This document shows positions 1-8,224 of a stretch of 64,000 nucleotides of DNA, in pieces. Position numbers and translations under genes: made by a program. Every line of letters begins with the position of its first letter. Position 1 is the stretch's first letter. The notes under the pieces were generated by a model. The model had not been told where the DNA came from, ran no database searches, and saw only the letters and a program-made list of their open reading frames with translations. The DNA lies in contig NZ_JASNRC010000013.1 of the NCBI RefSeq assembly GCF_030411995.1, positions 1 to 64,000 on the forward strand. Direction: 5' to 3'. The stretch comes from Massilia sp. YIM B02769. Lineage in GTDB: Bacteria > Pseudomonadota > Gammaproteobacteria > Burkholderiales > Burkholderiaceae_D.

Positions 1-1
1 C

Positions 2-1282
2 GCTGCGCAGGTCGCCGCCATCGGCATCGCCAACCAGCGCGAAAGCACCGTGGTCTGGGACCGCGCCACCGGCGAACCGATCGCCCGTGCCATCGTCTGG
101 CAAGACCGCCGTACCGCCGGCGCTTGCGACCGCCTGCGCGCCGAAGGCCACGCGCGCCTGATCCAGCGCAGCACCGGCCTCGAACTCGACGCCTATTTTT
201 CCGCGACCAAGCTAGCCTGGCTGCTCGACCATGTGCCCGGCGCGCGCGAACGCGCCGAGCGCGGCGAACTGTGCTTCGGCACCGTCGACAGCTGGCTTGC
301 TTATCAACTCTGCGGGCGCCACGTCACGGATGTGAGCAACGCTTCGCGCACCATGCTCTACAACATCCACACGATGCGCTGGGACCCGGCGCTGCTGGCG
401 CTGTTCAACATCCCGGAAGCGCTGCTGCCGGAAGTCGTGCGCAGCGCCGGCGAAGTCGGGCGGGCGAAGGAAGAATGGTTCGGGCGTGCGATTCCCGTGT
501 CCGGCATCGCCGGCGACCAGCAGGCCGCCACCTTCGGCCAGGCCTGCTACGCCAAGGGCATGGTCAAGAATACCTATGGCACCGGCTGCTTCATGCTGAT
601 GCACGCCGGCTACATGGCGCCGGTATCGCGCAATCGCTTGCTGGCGACGATCGGCTGGAAGGTCGACGGCCGCACCGACTACCTGCTGGAGGGCAGCGTC
701 TTCATGGGCGGCGCCACCGTGCAATGGCTGCGCGATGGCCTCGGCATCATCAAGGAATCGAAGGATGTCGAGCCGCTGGCGATGTCGGTCACCGACAGCG
801 GCGGCGTGATGCTGGTGCCGGCTTTCGTCGGCCTCGGCGCGCCGCACTGGGACCCGTACGCGCGCGGCGCCATCGTCGGCATGACGCGCGGGACCACCGC
901 CGCCCACATCGCGCGCGCCGCGGTGGAGGCGATCGCCTACCAGAGCGCGGAATTGCTCGATGCGATGCAGAAGGATGCCGCCTGCCCGGTGACCGAGGTG
1001 CGCGCCGACGGCGGCGCCGCCCGCAACGACTTGCTGATGCAGTTCCAGGCCGACCTGCTCGGCGTGCCGGTGGTGCGCCCCGCGGTCACTGAAACCACGG
1101 CGCTCGGCGCGGCTTATCTGGCCGGCCTGGCGCAAGGCTTCTGGAGTTCGCGCGAGGAGATCGAATCGCTGTGGCGTGCCGCGCGCCGCTTCGAGCCGGC
1201 CATGCCCGCCGAGCGGCGCCAGGAATTGATGGCGCGCTGGGCGCGGGCGGTGCACCACGCCAAGGCCTGGGCCGAACATTGA
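2..1282 (+). CDS. glpK: Glycerol kinase (5'-truncated by the window edge)
   Basis: This enzyme phosphorylates glycerol with ATP to sn-glycerol 3-phosphate in the cytoplasm. The open frame runs in from before the window: residues AAIGIANQRESTVVWD lie upstream of the first possible GTG at position 50 and match the family's conserved N-terminal segment, so roughly the first 75-80 residues are missing. Visible FGGY-kinase features include the GTGCFML segment, the GAPHWDPYARG segment and the C-terminal DGGAARNDLLMQ nucleotide-binding motif. About 426 residues are visible against about 500 usual. The next gene starts 16 bases after the stop and may be cotranscribed. No glycerol transporter or glpD is seen in the window. 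Confidence 0.96.
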   Translation, partial: AAQVAAIGIANQRESTVVWDRATGEPIARAIVWQDRRTAGACDRLRAEGHARLIQRSTGLELDAYFSATKLAWLLDHVPGARERAERGELCFGTVDSWLAYQLCGRHVTDVSNASRTMLYNIHTMRWDPALLALFNIPEALLPEVVRSAGEVGRAKEEWFGRAIPVSGIAGDQQAATFGQACYAKGMVKNTYGTGCFMLMHAGYMAPVSRNRLLATIGWKVDGRTDYLLEGSVFMGGATVQWLRDGLGIIKESKDVEPLAMSVTDSGGVMLVPAFVGLGAPHWDPYARGAIVGMTRGTTAAHIARAAVEAIAYQSAELLDAMQKDAACPVTEVRADGGAARNDLLMQFQADLLGVPVVRPAVTETTALGAAYLAGLAQGFWSSREEIESLWRAARRFEPAMPAERRQELMARWARAVHHAKAWAEH

Positions 1283-1298
1283 TACGATGGAGTGAAGG

Positions 1299-1817
1299 AT
1301 GCAGTTTGCAATCGCCCCGGTGGGCAATGGCGTATTCTGGACCATGGCGGCGATTACCTTGCTGGCCTGCGCGGCGCCCTTGCTGGTGATCCGCCGCGAC
1401 GGCCTGGCGGTCAGCATGAAGAACGTGGCGCTGTCGGCGCTGCTGATCTTGCCGTTCACGATGACGCTGGCCTACTCGGTGCATGACAACGCGCTGCGCG
1501 TCGAGGGCGGCAAGATCCTGCTGCGCGCCGCCCATTTCTACGAGCACGACCGGCCGCTGACGGATTTCAACCTGGACGCGGCGCGCGTCGGCAGCTACGG
1601 CGCCATCCCGGAGGCGCATCTCGGCGCGCGCCGCAACGGCATCCACATGCCGGGCTATACGGCAGGCCGTTTCAAGGGCGCCGGCGATGGCCTGGTGTTT
1701 GCCGTGATGACCGACCGCAGCCGGGTGGTGTATTTGCCGGCCAAGGTCGGGCCGTCGCTGCTGGTGAGCGTGGAGCAGCCGGAAGCGTTCCTGGCCGCCC
1801 TGCGCGGCGGGAAGTAG
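1299..1817 (+). CDS. Small membrane protein, possible bacterial PH-like domain
   Basis: This is a 172-residue protein of unknown function. Two hydrophobic segments, at about residues 14-30 and 42-60, suggest an N-terminal membrane hairpin. They are followed by a soluble beta-rich region of about 110 residues that includes the short stretches RVEGGKILLRA and DRSRVVYLPA. This layout recalls bacterial PH-like membrane proteins, but that is an inference from shape only. A GGAG ribosome-binding site sits six bases before the ATG, and the gene follows glpK closely. Its TAG stop codon lies inside the left arm of a dispersed palindromic repeat that fills the gap to the next, convergent gene. Confidence 0.72.
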   Translation: MQFAIAPVGNGVFWTMAAITLLACAAPLLVIRRDGLAVSMKNVALSALLILPFTMTLAYSVHDNALRVEGGKILLRAAHFYEHDRPLTDFNLDAARVGSYGAIPEAHLGARRNGIHMPGYTAGRFKGAGDGLVFAVMTDRSRVVYLPAKVGPSLLVSVEQPEAFLAALRGGK

Positions 1818-1948
1818 GGTGGACGGCTCCGCCGTCCACGCGTTCAACGACATCCTGAAACGACGCGCCAGTGCCGCCGTGCGTTGAACGCGTGGGCGGC
1901 GCACACGTCGCGTAAGTGCGTCGTGCAGGGTGGAGCCGACCACCCTAC
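1814..1948. repeat. Dispersed palindromic repeat, copy 1
   Basis: The element opens with GTAGGGTGGACGG and closes with CCACCCTAC. Its inner parts are also complementary: CCACGCGTTCAAC on the left and GTTGAACGCGTGG on the right. It fills the whole gap between two convergent genes and supplies the TAG stop of the upstream one. Related copies lie at 21969, 28698, 48727 and 50730. It resembles REP/BIME-type elements. Confidence 0.8.
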
Positions 1949-1950
1949 GC

Positions 1951-2649
1951 TTATTTCTCCACGACTTCCAGGTCGAATTCGTCGACGCCGGCGATCTCGC
2001 CGTGCACGCGGTCGCCCGGCACCAGCGCACCCACGCCCGATGGTGTACCCGTGAAAATCAAATCGCCCGGCGCCAGCGTCACCAGGCGCGACAGGTGGGC
2101 GATGATGTCGGCGATCGGCCAGATCATCTCGTCCAGCGTGCCTTCCTGGCGCACTGTGCCGTTCACCGAAATGCGGATGCAGGCGTCTTCCGACGGATGG
2201 CCGAAGCTGCTTACCGGGCGCAGCGGCGAGCAGGGCGCGGAGGCGTCGAAGCCTTTCGCCATGTCCCAGGGGCGGCCGTTTTCCTTGGCCGCCGATTGCA
2301 GGTCGCGCCGGGTCAGGTCCAGGCCCACGCCGTAGCCCCAGATTTTCGACAAGGCTTCGTCCGCCGGAATGTCGGCGCCGCCGCTGCGCAGGGCCACCAC
2401 CAATTCGATCTCGTGGTGCAGGTCTCCCGTGGCTGGTGGATAGGGCAGCGCGCCCTCGGCCGGCACCACGGCATCGGCCGGCTTGGTGAAGAAGAAGGGC
2501 GGCTCGCGGTTCGGATCGCTGCCCATCTCGCGTGCGTGGGCGGCGTAGTTGCGGCCGACGCAGAACACGCGGCGGATCGGGAAGCGGGCGCTGCTGCCGA
2601 AGATGGCGAGCGAGGGAGGGGCGGGCGGCGTGAAGGCGTAGTCGGTCAT
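1951..2649 (-). CDS. Fumarylacetoacetate hydrolase family protein
   Basis: This 232-residue protein belongs to the FAH superfamily, whose members hydrolyse or decarboxylate 2-oxo/acylpyruvate compounds in aromatic-acid breakdown using a divalent metal. The N-terminal part carries the typical FCVGRNYAAHAREMG segment. The metal-ligand region is visible as HHEIELVV (two acidic ligands) and the downstream aspartate in GYGVGLDLTRRDLQ. The C-terminal IFTGTPSGVG motif is intact. The length fits the short single-domain form, such as fumarylpyruvate hydrolase. No aromatic-degradation genes are adjacent, so the substrate cannot be assigned. Nothing indicates damage. Confidence 0.9.
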   Translation of the reverse strand: MTDYAFTPPAPPSLAIFGSSARFPIRRVFCVGRNYAAHAREMGSDPNREPPFFFTKPADAVVPAEGALPYPPATGDLHHEIELVVALRSGGADIPADEALSKIWGYGVGLDLTRRDLQSAAKENGRPWDMAKGFDASAPCSPLRPVSSFGHPSEDACIRISVNGTVRQEGTLDEMIWPIADIIAHLSRLVTLAPGDLIFTGTPSGVGALVPGDRVHGEIAGVDEFDLEVVEK

Positions 2650-2964
2650 GAATGCTCTCTGATTGGCACGGTTGCTTCCATTCTAATGCCCCGGCACGAA
2701 ACGGGGCGTCTTTCCCCCATGGGGGGCGTTTTCCGTGTGCCGGCCAAACCCCCGCGGGTTTACCCCAGCGCAGATGAGATCGCACCATTTCGAACTATTT
2801 GTTTTGATGAGGTCAAATAAATAGCTGGTTTTAGATGACTCTCGATTTTGGGTTGCCGAGGCCTTGCCCTAATTAGCTCTTTTTAGCTTTCTCATCTGCA
2901 TGAATAGTGCGTTTTTGTGTAATCCAGCGCGGTTTACCCGTAAACAATATGTGAGGAGCGTTTT
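2650..2964. other. Divergent intergenic region with inverted repeats
   Basis: This 315-base region separates the FAH gene (minus) from the next plus-strand gene. At 2691-2743 an imperfect inverted repeat has outer arms CCGGCACG and CGTGTGCCGG around a perfect CCCCCATGGGGG core. A second hairpin, AAACCC-CCGC-GGGTTT, lies at 2746-2761. The half nearest the plus-strand gene is AT-rich and probably holds its promoter, but I cannot pick a convincing -35/-10 pair. Confidence 0.5.
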
Positions 2965-3411
2965 ATGAAGAACCCCATGCGGCAGCATGCCATCGATATT
3001 CCTGTATCCGTTCACGTATTCAACGATTTGTGCGCTTACCGCGAACGCGGCGGTGACCGGCGCGACCTGGCAGTGCTCGCAGAAACGGCAATTGCGCATT
3101 GGCTGGCCTTGCAGGCGCAGCAGCCCGCCCTGTACGCCGGGCGGCGTGCCATCAGCGGCTACCAGTGGAAAAACCTGTTCCTGCCCTCGGGTACGCTGTT
3201 ACGCACACGTTACCGCGGCAAGAGTTATCGCGCGGCGGTCGATGGCGACGATATCGTGTTTGAAGGCCGCAAAATGTCGCCCAGCGAATTCGTCAACGCA
3301 TTGGGCGGCGCGGCGCGCAATGCCTGGCAGCGCATCTGGATCCTGTTTCCGAACGAAGCGAAGTGGCTGCTCGCCGCCAGGCTGCGCGATCAGAACGACT
3401 GGCGCGCCTAG
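2965..3411 (+). CDS. Hypothetical protein, RAMA-like C-terminal domain
   Basis: This 148-residue protein is of unknown function. The first 60 residues look helical and soluble. The segment from about residue 68 onward (LFLPSGTLLRTRYRGKSY, then DDIVFEGRKMSPSEF, then NAWQRIW) follows the pattern of the small RAMA/DUF2924-like domain seen in proteins associated with DNA modification and restriction. I assign that by pattern only. A GAGGAG ribosome-binding site lies just before the chosen ATG. It is convergent with the AAA+ ATPase that follows, and their 3' ends overlap by four bases. No restriction genes are nearby. Confidence 0.65.
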   Translation: MKNPMRQHAIDIPVSVHVFNDLCAYRERGGDRRDLAVLAETAIAHWLALQAQQPALYAGRRAISGYQWKNLFLPSGTLLRTRYRGKSYRAAVDGDDIVFEGRKMSPSEFVNALGGAARNAWQRIWILFPNEAKWLLAARLRDQNDWRA

Positions 3412-4358
3412 AACCCGATCCGCCCCTTGCCCGGCGCTGGCCGCAAGCGCACATCCTCGACACTGACGTGGCTGCGCCCCTCGGCCACCGCATAGCCCAG
3501 GCAATCGAGCAAGGTCTTGCGAAGTTCGCGCGGCGCCACCGGCGCCAGTTTGTCGAGCACGGCCTCGCTCAGTCCCTCGTCGAAACCCGACAGGTTCAGC
3601 TCCACGACCAGCGCCGCCAGCATGCGCCGCGCAATCCCGGCGGCCTGCTCGCGCGTCGGCGCCGGTACCTCGTACACCGCCATCCGGTTCAGCAGCGGCG
3701 CCGGAATGCCCTCGGTGGAATTGGCCGTCAGCACCCAGCAGATCTGGCTGGCGTCGATCTCGACGTCGATGTATTCGTCGCGGAAGGCCTGGGCCGTTTC
3801 GGGTTCCAGTAGTTGATACAGCGCCGCCAGCGGATCGGACTGCGACGAGCCGCTCGCCTTTTCCACTTCGTCGAGCACCACCACCGGATTGGCAAACTGG
3901 CCGCGCACCAGGCGTTCGGCCACCTTGCCGCATTTCGCCCCGCGCCAGCTGGCCGAGCTGCCGGTGATGACGAAGCCGGCCGACAGCGCGTTCATGCCGA
4001 TCAGTTCGAACTCGGTGCCCATGGCCCGCGCCAGCCTGCGCGCGAAGTGGGTCTTGCCGACGCCCGGCCCGCCGAGCAGCAAAATCGGCATCAGGTTGAA
4101 GCCGCGGTTGCCGGCGTGGGCCAGGCGCAGGTAGCGCGCCAGGTCGTCCAGCACTTCCAGGAAATTCGGGCACTCGTCGCGCAGCGGGTCGAGGGCGTCG
4201 AGGGAAGAGGGCGTGGTCACGAAGCGCTCGGGGCCGCTTGCCAGCATGCGCTCGTAGAAGGCGTCGAGTTCCGGCGAACGGCCGCGGCTGCGCTCGAGGG
4301 CGTCATGGACGTCGATCAGGTCATAGACGGGGCGGGTTCGGGCAAGGGCGATGCTCAC
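3408..4358 (-). CDS. Orphan Lon-like AAA+ ATPase
   Basis: This is a single-domain AAA+ ATPase of about 316 residues that resembles the ATPase core of Lon but has no protease domain. Walker A (GGPGVGKT) sits at about residues 96-103, Walker B (VVVLDEVEK) near residue 160, and a sensor-1 TAN motif about 50 residues later. The chosen GTG start (VSIALART) has an AGGAG ribosome-binding site five bases upstream. An in-frame ATG seven codons earlier would lie before that site and is less likely. It stands alone on the minus strand between a small unknown and the mraZ promoter region. Its partner or substrate is unknown, and a remodelling or chaperone role is only an inference. Confidence 0.85.
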   Translation of the reverse strand: MSIALARTRPVYDLIDVHDALERSRGRSPELDAFYERMLASGPERFVTTPSSLDALDPLRDECPNFLEVLDDLARYLRLAHAGNRGFNLMPILLLGGPGVGKTHFARRLARAMGTEFELIGMNALSAGFVITGSSASWRGAKCGKVAERLVRGQFANPVVVLDEVEKASGSSQSDPLAALYQLLEPETAQAFRDEYIDVEIDASQICWVLTANSTEGIPAPLLNRMAVYEVPAPTREQAAGIARRMLAALVVELNLSGFDEGLSEAVLDKLAPVAPRELRKTLLDCLGYAVAEGRSHVSVEDVRLRPAPGKGRIGF

Positions 4359-4642
4359 GGCGGCTCCTTTTATGCACAAATCCTAACCCGGCGCACGCCT
4401 GTTACGCAATTTTGTCGCCACTGTCGCGTGCGCCCCTCGGTGTTGTCGATGACCGGCTAAATCCAGACCAATTTTTGCGCCAGATCAAACGTAAAGACAG
4501 CTTGTCTAGATGAGGTAGCACTTTCACTGTTTTAGCTAAGTGCTTCATTTATCGGGACATTTTGTCTGGAGATCACTTCAGGGAAGCGCGCTAAGTCCTT
4601 GGTTTCATTGGCAAAATCGGAAAGTTTCCGGACGGAATTCGC
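4359..4642. other. Intergenic region upstream of the mra promoter
   Basis: Together with the mraZ promoter this forms a divergent gap of about 410 bases. The part from 4359 to 4642 is less GC-rich than the coding DNA around it. I see no open reading frame of note, no tRNA and no strong hairpin with a T run. It contains the ribosome-binding site of the AAA+ gene (CTCCT at 4364-4368, read on the minus strand). Confidence 0.5.
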
Positions 4643-4671
4643 TTGACCAGCAACAACGCTTCCTCTAAAGT
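4643..4671 (+). promoter_or_regulatory. Pmra promoter of the division/cell-wall cluster
   Basis: TTGACC at 4643-4648 and TAAAGT at 4666-4671 are separated by exactly 17 bases and look like a sigma-70 promoter. Four tandem MraZ-type boxes begin at the last base of the -10 element. That placement fits known repression of the mra promoter by MraZ. It lies about 100 bases before mraZ. Confidence 0.65.
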
Positions 4672-4705
4672 GGGAAACGGTGTGAAAAAGTGCAGTTTTG
4701 TGGGA
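4671..4705 (+). promoter_or_regulatory. MraZ operator: four boxes at 10-base spacing
   Basis: The pentamers TGGGA, TGTGA, TGCAG and TGGGA start at 4671, 4681, 4691 and 4701, each followed by a five-base spacer. This is the exact 10-base periodicity known for MraZ binding sites (TGGGN repeats). The outer two match fully and the inner two are degenerate. The array overlaps the -10 end of Pmra, so autorepression is the likely role. Confidence 0.75.
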
Positions 4706-4769
4706 GAAATTCAGGTCTCCCGGCGCGCAAAACAACTAAACTGATAACTCTCCAAAACTAGGTACCTAC

Positions 4770-5198
4770 GTGTTTCAAGGCGCGTCAGCGATCAATCTCG
4801 ATGCGAAAGGCCGGATGTCAATACCGGCAAAGCACCGTGACGCCCTTGCGCTTCAGTGCGAAGGCCGCCTGACCCTTACCCGCCACCCGCATGGCTGCCT
4901 GCTGCTGTTCCCCCGTCCCGTCTGGGAAACCCACCGCGACCAGATCGCCGCCTGGCCGATGTCGGCGCGCGCGTGGCAGCGCATTTTCCTCGGTAACGCC
5001 TGCGATGTCGAGGTCGATAGCGCCGGCCGCATCCTGATTTCCCCCGAACTGCGCGGCGCCGTCGGGCTGGAAAAGGAAGTGATGATGCTCGGCATGGGCA
5101 CCCACTTCGAAATCTGGGACGCCGCCAAGCTGGCCGCAGACGAGGCCGAGGCGGTTGCCGGCGGCATGCCGGATGTCCTTTCCAATTTCTCTTTCTGA
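4770..5198 (+). CDS. mraZ: Transcriptional regulator MraZ
   Basis: MraZ is a DNA-binding repressor of the division and cell-wall operon and binds tandem TGGGN boxes in its own promoter. The 142-residue protein has two AbrB-like swapped-hairpin repeats. The first begins at the N-terminus (INLDAKGRMSIPAKHRD), and the second is centred on VEVDSAGRILISPELR at about residues 84-99; each carries the conserved DxxGR core. The start is a GTG, since no in-frame ATG fits the family N-terminus (MFQGAS). It is the first gene of the cluster, and four matching operator boxes lie just upstream. rsmH follows seven bases after its stop. Confidence 0.96.
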   Translation: MFQGASAINLDAKGRMSIPAKHRDALALQCEGRLTLTRHPHGCLLLFPRPVWETHRDQIAAWPMSARAWQRIFLGNACDVEVDSAGRILISPELRGAVGLEKEVMMLGMGTHFEIWDAAKLAADEAEAVAGGMPDVLSNFSF

Positions 5199-5205
5199 GG
5201 CACCG

Positions 5206-6183
5206 ATGATTACACCCGATACGGTGCCGGTACTGCAGCATCGCACGGTGCTGCTTGACGAAGCAGTCGATGCGCTCAACCTCCAAGAAGGCGAGCGCAA
5301 GAATGGTATCTATATAGACGGCACCTTCGGCCGCGGCGGCCACAGCCGCCTGCTGCTGTCGCGCCTGGGGCCGAACGGCCGCCTGGTCGCTTTCGACAAG
5401 GACCCGATGGCGATCGCCACCGCCGAACAGGTCGCCGATCCGCGCTTCGGCATCGTCCACGACAGTTTCGCCACCATGGGCGAGGCCCTGCGCGCGCGCG
5501 GCATCGAACAGGTCGACGGCATCCTGCTCGACCTCGGCATCTCGTCGCCCCAGGTCGACGACGCCGGCCGCGGCTTCAGCTTCCGCAACGACGGTCCCCT
5601 CGACATGCGCATGGACACCACGCGCGGCATCTCCGCCGCCGAGTGGATCGCCAGCGCCACCGAACAACATTTGGAAAAGGTCATACGCGATTATGGGGAA
5701 GAACGGTTTGCTTTTCAGATTGCAAAGGCGATTGTTGCTCGCCGGGCAGTCGAGCCAATTTCAGGCACACGCCAGCTTGCCGCAATCGTGGCAGACGCGG
5801 TCAAGACTCGGGAAAAAGGCAAGGATCCGGCAACCCGCAGCTTTCAGGCTATCCGGATTTTCATCAATAAAGAGCTTGAGGACCTCGAAGCCGGACTGAG
5901 CGCCGCCTACGATCTGCTGGCGCCGGGTGCGCGCATGTCGGTGATCAGCTTCCATTCGCTGGAAGACCGCATCGTCAAGCAGTTCCTGGCCAGTAAGGCC
6001 AAGGTGGCCCAGCCCGACCGCCGCCTGCCGATCCGCGCCGTCGATTTGCCGCAGCCGCAGATGAAGCTGATCGCCAAGATCAAGCCGAGCGACGCCGAAG
6101 TCGACGCCAATCCGCGCGCCCGTTCGGCGGTGCTGCGCGTGGCCGAGCGTCTGGAAGATGCAGCGAAGGGTAAGGCCCGATGA
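5206..6183 (+). CDS. rsmH: 16S rRNA (cytosine(1402)-N(4))-methyltransferase
   Basis: RsmH (MraW) methylates N4 of C1402 in 16S rRNA using S-adenosylmethionine. The 325-residue protein has the SAM-binding motif DGTFGRGGHS near residue 40, the LDLGISSPQ motif near residue 105 and the C-terminal ISFHSLEDR signature. The chosen ATG has a TGAGG ribosome-binding site. The frame is open further upstream into mraZ, but those extra residues do not fit the family. Codon use changes visibly around 5640-5880, where the sequence is less GC-rich than its flanks although the protein remains normal. ftsL overlaps its stop by four bases (ATGA), which points to coupled translation. Confidence 0.97.
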   Translation: MITPDTVPVLQHRTVLLDEAVDALNLQEGERKNGIYIDGTFGRGGHSRLLLSRLGPNGRLVAFDKDPMAIATAEQVADPRFGIVHDSFATMGEALRARGIEQVDGILLDLGISSPQVDDAGRGFSFRNDGPLDMRMDTTRGISAAEWIASATEQHLEKVIRDYGEERFAFQIAKAIVARRAVEPISGTRQLAAIVADAVKTREKGKDPATRSFQAIRIFINKELEDLEAGLSAAYDLLAPGARMSVISFHSLEDRIVKQFLASKAKVAQPDRRLPIRAVDLPQPQMKLIAKIKPSDAEVDANPRARSAVLRVAERLEDAAKGKAR

Positions 6184-6452
6184 GCAACAAGCTCAACGTC
6201 GTGCTGGCCAGCGGCTTGATCGCCTGCGGCCTGACCCTCGTTAACGCGCGCTACGAGGCGCGCCACCTGTTCATCGAGCTCGAACGCCTGCAGCAGCAGT
6301 CGCGCCAGCTCGACATCGACTGGTCGCAGCTCCAGCTCGACCAGTCCACCCTTGGCAAGAACGAGCGCATCGAACAGATCGCGCGCACTGAATTGAATAT
6401 GGCTCCGCTGACCCCGGCCCGCACCCAGTACCTGACGGAGGGCGCGCAATGA
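6180..6452 (+). CDS. ftsL: Cell division protein FtsL
   Basis: FtsL is a small bitopic membrane protein of the FtsQLB complex, which activates septal peptidoglycan synthesis by FtsWI. The 90-residue product has a short cytoplasmic tail, one transmembrane helix at about residues 5-22, and a periplasmic coiled-coil rich in Glu, Gln and Leu (LERLQQQSRQLDIDWSQLQL). The sequence then continues to an IARTELNMAP segment typical of FtsL. Identification rests on this topology and on its position between rsmH and ftsI. Both neighbours overlap it by four bases. Confidence 0.93.
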   Translation: MSNKLNVVLASGLIACGLTLVNARYEARHLFIELERLQQQSRQLDIDWSQLQLDQSTLGKNERIEQIARTELNMAPLTPARTQYLTEGAQ

Positions 6453-8224
6453 AGCGCGACAAGCCCTTCACCACCGGCCGCGTGGCCGCCTCGAAAGGCA
6501 TGGCCTTCTCGAAGAGCCCGGTGCTGGCCGTGCGCCTGCCGGACTGGCGCTCGCGCGTGATGCTGTTCGTGCTGTTCGCCGCCTTTGCCGCGCTCGGCAT
6601 CCGCGCGCTCTGGCTGCAGGGCATGTCGACCCAGTTCCTGCAAAAGCAGGGCAAGAGCCGCTACGAACGCACCCTGGAACTGCCGGCCACGCGCGGCAAG
6701 ATCATGGACCGCAACGGCGAAGTGCTGGCCTCGTCGCTGCCGGTGCGCGCCGTCTGGGCGATCCCCGAAGACGTGCTGCAGTCGCCGCCGGAAAAGATCA
6801 GCGCACTCGCGCGCCTGCTCGACATGCCGGAAGCGGAACTGCGCAAGAAGCTCGATTCCGACCGCACCTTCGTCTACCTGAAGCGCCAGGTCGAGATGGA
6901 CGTGGTCGCCCAGATCGAGAAGCTCAAGATCAGCGGCATCGACACCCGCAAGGAATACAAGCGCTACTACCCGCAGGGCGAAGTCATGACCCACGTGGTC
7001 GGCTTCACCAACGTCGAAGACGTGGGCCAGGAAGGCATGGAGCTGGCGCAGCAGAAGTCGCTGGTCGGCACCACCGGCAGCCGCCGCGTGATCAAGGACC
7101 GCCTGGGCCGCATCGTCGAAGACCTGGGCCTCTCGCGCGAGCCGCACGACGGCAAGGACCTGGTGCTGTCGGTCGACAGCAAACTCCAGTACATCGCCTT
7201 CAACAGCGTGAAGAACGCGGTCGAGAAATTCAACGCCCAGGCCGGCGGAGCCGTGGTGCTGGATGTCCAGACCGGCGAAGTGCTGGCCATGGCCAACTAC
7301 CCGAGCTACAACCCGAACGACCGCCGCCACCTGACCGGCGCCCAGCTGCGCAACCGCGTCATCACCGACACCTTCGAGCCCGGCTCGACGATCAAGCCGG
7401 TGACCGTGGCCCTCGGCCTGGAAACCAAGCGCATCACCCCGAACACCGTGTTCGATACTTCTCCTGGGCGCATGGTCGTGACGGGCAAGACCATCCGCGA
7501 CACCCACAACTACGGCGTGCGCACCGTGGGCGGCATCATCCAGAAGTCCTCGAACATCGGCGTGGTGAAGATCTCGCAGCTGATCCCGCCGCAGGAAATG
7601 TGGGAGATGTACACCAAGCTCGGTTACGGCCAGGCGCCGCGCTTCGGCTTTCCCGGCCCCACCGCCGGCCGCGTGCGTCCATGGAAATCGTGGCGCCCGA
7701 TCGAATACGCGAACATGGCCTTCGGCCACGGCCTGTCGGTGTCGCTGCTGCAGATGGCGCGCTCGTACATGATCTTCGCGCGCAACGGCGACATCATCCC
7801 GCTGTCCTTCGTGAAGGTGAACGAAAAGCCGGTCGGCCAGCAAGTCATCTCGCCGCAGACCGCGGCCCAGGTGCGCACCATGCTCGAATCCGTCGTCAGC
7901 CCGGAAGGCACGGCCTCGAAGGCGCAGGTGCCGGGCTACCGCGTGGGCGGCAAGACCGGTACCGCCGAGAAGATCGTCAACGGCCACTATTCGCGCACCG
8001 ACAACATCGGCTACTTCGTCGGCATCGCGCCGATGTCGAAGCCGCGCTTCATCATCGCGGTCATGGTCGATAACCCGCGCGGCGCACTGCGCACCGGCGG
8101 CAGCGTCGCCGCTCCAACCGCCGCCGACCTGGCCGCCAACGCGCTGCGCGCGGCCAACGTGCCGCCCGACTCGTCGGTAACCGACATCATCATCCCGGAC
8201 GAGCCGGAAGAGGAGAGCATGTGA
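6449..8224 (+). CDS. ftsI: Septal peptidoglycan transpeptidase FtsI (PBP3)
   Basis: FtsI crosslinks septal peptidoglycan in the periplasm and works with FtsW. The 591-residue class B penicillin-binding protein has an N-terminal transmembrane helix near residues 33-52 and a dimerisation/pedestal domain starting at LPATRGKIMDRNGEVLA. The transpeptidase domain carries all catalytic motifs: STIK at 313-316 (nucleophile Ser313), SSN at 367-369 and KTG at 502-504. Its start overlaps the ftsL stop and its end overlaps the murE GTG. Length is normal for the family and nothing looks damaged. Confidence 0.98.
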   Translation: MKRDKPFTTGRVAASKGMAFSKSPVLAVRLPDWRSRVMLFVLFAAFAALGIRALWLQGMSTQFLQKQGKSRYERTLELPATRGKIMDRNGEVLASSLPVRAVWAIPEDVLQSPPEKISALARLLDMPEAELRKKLDSDRTFVYLKRQVEMDVVAQIEKLKISGIDTRKEYKRYYPQGEVMTHVVGFTNVEDVGQEGMELAQQKSLVGTTGSRRVIKDRLGRIVEDLGLSREPHDGKDLVLSVDSKLQYIAFNSVKNAVEKFNAQAGGAVVLDVQTGEVLAMANYPSYNPNDRRHLTGAQLRNRVITDTFEPGSTIKPVTVALGLETKRITPNTVFDTSPGRMVVTGKTIRDTHNYGVRTVGGIIQKSSNIGVVKISQLIPPQEMWEMYTKLGYGQAPRFGFPGPTAGRVRPWKSWRPIEYANMAFGHGLSVSLLQMARSYMIFARNGDIIPLSFVKVNEKPVGQQVISPQTAAQVRTMLESVVSPEGTASKAQVPGYRVGGKTGTAEKIVNGHYSRTDNIGYFVGIAPMSKPRFIIAVMVDNPRGALRTGGSVAAPTAADLAANALRAANVPPDSSVTDIIIPDEPEEESM

